Shown here piece by piece: positions 60,542 to 64,000 of a DNA stretch of 64,000 bases (position 1 is the first letter of the stretch; every line of letters starts with the position of its first letter). A program made the position numbers and the translations under genes. Source of the stretch: an uncultured Flavobacteriales bacterium (GTDB lineage Bacteria; Bacteroidota; Bacteroidia; Flavobacteriales_G; Salibacteraceae). The notes below the pieces were generated by a model. That model was not told the origin of the DNA. It saw nothing but the letters and a program-made list of their open reading frames with translations, and searched no databases. Where the stretch lies: contig CAJQLE010000004.1 of assembly GCA_905479105.1 (NCBI GenBank), positions 310,001 through 374,000 on the forward strand, read 5' to 3'.

Positions 60542-63445
60542 TTACAAGTAATAGGGAGAATGGACCCTTATAAGTAGCGTTTTAATGCGGTTGTCAGAGG
60601 CAAAAGGTTGCTTGTGAAGATTATCTATGAAGTTTGTTTGTTGCAGCTCTAATCCCAGTTGCCATGTATGCCATTCTAGCTCTTGAGGAATGATGGGAGA
60701 TAGATAAACGGTTACCCAATTATAAAGCGAAGCATCAAAGGAGATGGAGCTAACACCTTGTTTATTGATTTGATTGGCAACCTCTATAGCCTTGGATTTG
60801 AGAATTGCACGATCTTCAATTTGGCTAATATCGGTAGGTAGGTAATAGCTCGTATTGAATCCAGCTTTGCGAATTTTATCAAACAATAATGATTTTGTAT
60901 CGCTTTCTACAAACACTCGTTGCTTGATTTTATATTGATCATCAAGCACAATTAACCTTTCTAATACCTTGTCAATGTTGTCATTCCTCAAGTTTTTGAT
61001 GTCTAACCAAATGAACGTAAGTGAATCCCCAACTGAAGAATTGAGATAGTCCTCTAAAGAATTTCCACTCATATATTCTTCACCGCCATGTCCAATTTCA
61101 AAAACGGTGTCATTAAAGACTAAGTCACACTCAATACCATCAAAACCTTTTGCTGTCATTTCATAAAGCATCCCTTTACTATCAACCCTGTGCGGGAATA
61201 TGTTGAATGGAATCAATGAGTCATTTGAAAGTTTTTGCAGATTTATTTCTTCATGATAAACAGAGTGACCCGGATCAGTGTAGTCGATATGGTTGAGAAT
61301 TTTAATGGACGAATCCTGCAATTGATAGCCAGCGCTAAATACATTGAAACCCTCACTGTTTGATGCCTTTGTGCTGATTCCTGTTAATCCTAGTATGGCG
61401 TCATAGACAAGATCATTGGTAAAAGTTTTTGTGCTGTTTTCTTTAAGATTAGCTATTTGCGATGAATAGGTTTCGATGTATCCGTCACTGAACCAGAAGT
61501 AAGTTGGGATGTGAATCATCCTGAAATTGAAGAGTGAACTGCTGTGACCGTGCTTGGTAATCAAGTCTTCAGCATGATCGGCAAAGTAAAACATGGCTTT
61601 CCGTTCGAATGGAAGGCTATCAAGTAAATGCACCATTTCAGAGACAACAAAATCATTGTAGATCATAGAATTGTCATAGGGATTCACTTCATATGGATTT
61701 AAGTTGCCAAAAAGTGATTTGAAATCATCATGGTCAAACATTCGAAATTCATCAGGATATCGTTTGTTGTATTGACCATGGCTTCCCATAAGATGGATGA
61801 AAACCACATGGGTTCCTTCATTGGCGCTTTTCAGCTTTCTTTTAATCACCTCCAATAATGCACCATCAAAATCATCTGTCTCATTGGTTTTACCCATATT
61901 CGAATTGATGAATACTTGCTCTTCACATTGTTCAGCAATCGCGGATACTGCATTATCCCAAATTCCATACTTCAATTGGTTACTAATCCAATAAGTATGT
62001 ACATCCGCAGCATTCAAGATGTTTATGATTGAAGGCGACTTCTGAAAATCTAGTTGATTGGAGTAATTGGCTTGTGTAAATGCCGCAGAAAGCGACATGG
62101 CAGTATGCGTATTGCTGGAAATGGCATTACTAAAGATGACGGTATTCGCCAATTTTGATAGGCTGTCTAAGTGAGGTGTTGTCGGTCTTACATATCCATA
62201 TTGCGACATGTGAAACTTGCTTTGAGCTTCTCCAATAATAATAAAGTAGACTTCATTGTCTTTCTTTTGAGAAACCTGAAGTTGTCCCTCAAACTCATCA
62301 AACGACCGCAGATTTTCTTTAAATAGTTCAAGCTCTTTGGTATAGTCTCCATAACTATCACTGGCTACTGTTATCATTTCAGGGATTTCAAAAATGAAAG
62401 TCATGATTACCAATATTGCTGAAACCACAAATGTGGCAGGATTGAGCTTGTTGATTCTCTTTTTTATAAAAGCTAGAGGTATGAACAGAATAGGCAAGGC
62501 TAACAGTATAAGCCACCATGCTTTAGGGGAATTGAACTGCAAGTATGAAATGCTTTCTCGAATATCAGTTTGATAAAATCCGAAGTAATCGGTTTGTTCT
62601 AATGGTTTACCAAATTCTAGAGTATACAAAACAACGACAAAAGGCAAGGTGCAAGCAAGAAATGATAGTGTGATAAAGAGTGTTTTCAGTCCAAATCTAA
62701 TCCACTTGTTTGAGGGGTAAACAACAATGCTGAAAAGGCTTGCAGAAAGTGAGAAGAATAAAATAGACCATAAAAGCTGAGATGCGTTGAAGAGCATATC
62801 GTATGCAAAAATGGAATACCAAATCAGGAGAGAACCAATGATCATTGGAATAGAAGCCAACCAAAATCCATTGAAGACAAACCACACGAAAACGATCCAA
62901 AATAATATGACATAAAAGACAACCAGCAAGCTATCATAAGGCCTGTGCTCTTTGATTTCTACGTAGCCAATATCTTCTAAAAGAATTGCTCCTTTATTTA
63001 CCTCAACAGAAACAACGTCTCCAGAGTCGATTTCAAGAATCAGTTTTCGAGAATTGCCGGGTTGTGTTTTAAGGTCATTCAGCAATACCAATTGATTGTG
63101 TCGAACTCCAAAAACTACTTCGGCAGAGCCTTCTTCGTCTTGCACAGCCCAATTGGAAACACCAACTTTAAGTTCTATGTTTTTTTCCGTCAAAAAGGTC
63201 CATGAAGCTACTATTGATTCAGCCTCTCCAGGCGTTATATCAAACCTTGTTTCATTACTATCTAAGCTAAAGTGACCTCCATTGCTATCACTTATGCCAA
63301 AGACCTCAACCTTATAATCGACTTGAGAAACACGGGGGTGCGTATACCTGCCTGGCTCTAAGAGAATCAAGCTTATTGCTGACAAAACCACAATTATCCA
63401 CAGCTTTTTGGAGCGCAGAAATGTGGTGATTTGTTTCATCAACAA
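60542..63445 (-). CDS. Sulfatase/phosphoethanolamine-transferase-like membrane protein fused to a C-terminal PLC-like phosphodiesterase (GDPD/menorin-like) domain
   Basis: Several N-terminal TM helices; VYFIIGEAQSKFHMSQYGYVRPTTPHLDSL, NTHTAMSLSAAF, YFADHAEDL; C-terminal HRVDSKGMLYEMTAKGFDGIECDLVFND...FEIGHGG...FIWLDIKNL. Confidence 0.75.
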   Translation of the reverse strand: MLMKQITTFLRSKKLWIIVVLSAISLILLEPGRYTHPRVSQVDYKVEVFGISDSNGGHFSLDSNETRFDITPGEAESIVASWTFLTEKNIELKVGVSNWAVQDEEGSAEVVFGVRHNQLVLLNDLKTQPGNSRKLILEIDSGDVVSVEVNKGAILLEDIGYVEIKEHRPYDSLLVVFYVILFWIVFVWFVFNGFWLASIPMIIGSLLIWYSIFAYDMLFNASQLLWSILFFSLSASLFSIVVYPSNKWIRFGLKTLFITLSFLACTLPFVVVLYTLEFGKPLEQTDYFGFYQTDIRESISYLQFNSPKAWWLILLALPILFIPLAFIKKRINKLNPATFVVSAILVIMTFIFEIPEMITVASDSYGDYTKELELFKENLRSFDEFEGQLQVSQKKDNEVYFIIIGEAQSKFHMSQYGYVRPTTPHLDSLSKLANTVIFSNAISSNTHTAMSLSAAFTQANYSNQLDFQKSPSIINILNAADVHTYWISNQLKYGIWDNAVSAIAEQCEEQVFINSNMGKTNETDDFDGALLEVIKRKLKSANEGTHVVFIHLMGSHGQYNKRYPDEFRMFDHDDFKSLFGNLNPYEVNPYDNSMIYNDFVVSEMVHLLDSLPFERKAMFYFADHAEDLITKHGHSSSLFNFRMIHIPTYFWFSDGYIETYSSQIANLKENSTKTFTNDLVYDAILGLTGISTKASNSEGFNVFSAGYQLQDSSIKILNHIDYTDPGHSVYHEEINLQKLSNDSLIPFNIFPHRVDSKGMLYEMTAKGFDGIECDLVFNDTVFEIGHGGEEYMSGNSLEDYLNSSVGDSLTFIWLDIKNLRNDNIDKVLERLIVLDDQYKIKQRVFVESDTKSLLFDKIRKAGFNTSYYLPTDISQIEDRAILKSKAIEVANQINKQGVSSISFDASLYNWVTVYLSPIIPQELEWHTWQLGLELQQTNFIDNLHKQPFASDNRIKTLLIRVHSPYYL

Positions 63446-63451
63446 ATAGGA

Positions 63452-64000
63452 TTAGATAGACGCCATGAATGCGCTTATATTCTCTTTTGTATAATCAATC
63501 ATTTCTCTAGTCAGTCCATGATGACATGCCAATAGCATTCCACCTCGCATGACTTTATCAGATTCTGCATAACCGTCTGATGAGCGCTTGCATTCAACAT
63601 TTTTAAAACCAGGTTGACGAAGGATGTTTCCAGTGAAAACAGTTCGCGTTTGAATGTTACGCTTCTCCAAGAAGATTTGCATCTCTGTTCTTTTAAACGG
63701 AGCGCTGTCTCTGATTGTAAGTGCCAATGCCAACCAACCTGTGCGGCTATTAGGAAGCTGTTTTGGCAAAACGAAATACTCTTCATACTGCTTGAAGAAC
63801 TCGCTCATCTCAGCAAAGTTTTTCTCACGTTCATTTATGTTATGATCCAATTTATTCAATTGAACCACTCCAAACGCTGCTCCCATTTCTGAAGGCTCGA
63901 TGTTGTATCCTGGTTCTGCAAAAATGAATTTGGAGTCGTAAGGAATACCATCGACCTCCACGTTAAATCTGTTTTCAATAGCTTCAGATTCAACAAACAG
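63452..64000 (-). CDS. DegT/DnrJ/EryC1/StrS aminotransferase family, RfbH-like (C-terminal part; runs off the window edge)
   Basis: EPGYNIEPSEMGAAFGVVQLNKLDHN, FLEKRNIQTRTVFTGNILRQPGF, CHHGLTREMIDY. Confidence 0.8.
   Translation of the reverse strand: MFVESEAIENRFNVEVDGIPYDSKFIFAEPGYNIEPSEMGAAFGVVQLNKLDHNINEREKNFAEMSEFFKQYEEYFVLPKQLPNSRTGWLALALTIRDSAPFKRTEMQIFLEKRNIQTRTVFTGNILRQPGFKNVECKRSSDGYAESDKVMRGGMLLACHHGLTREMIDYTKENISAFMASI

Noticed and set aside
1-64000. CRISPR arrays, prophage, integrase/transposase, restriction or known defence loci
   Set aside because: No regularly spaced repeats and no ORF with recognisable nuclease/helicase defence, integrase or transposase motifs were seen.

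Overview
This window looks like a Bacteroidota chromosome, probably Flavobacteriales or a close relative. Supporting signs are T9SS sorting domains, a PorP/SprF protein, TAnnTTTG-type promoters, AT-rich codon usage and many short lipoproteins. It is mostly dense housekeeping DNA: rpsA, pyrR-pyrB, rnz, miaA, cca, dapD, ruvX, def, cdaA, a peroxiredoxin, trxB, parE/parC, lgt, pepD, yaaA, serC/serA-DUF1015 and pgi. One tRNA-Pro(GGG) and several intrinsic terminators are present. I saw no CRISPR array, rRNA, prophage or IS transposase. No large undescribed multi-gene system is obvious. The items most worth a second look are: (i) a candidate orphan small RNA with its own Bacteroidetes-type promoter and terminator at about 60.38-60.50 kb; (ii) a 5'-truncated SSS symporter remnant next to tRNA-Pro; (iii) a hybrid histidine kinase split by a frameshift exactly at the H-box; (iv) a sulfatase/phosphoethanolamine-transferase-like protein fused to a PLC-like/GDPD-like domain; (v) a DUF1015 protein with a DGHHR motif in a serine-biosynthesis cluster; (vi) a MORN-like/TonB-C protein between parE and parC; (vii) three overlapping palindromes upstream of trxB. 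All family assignments come from reading the translations by eye; no database search was run.
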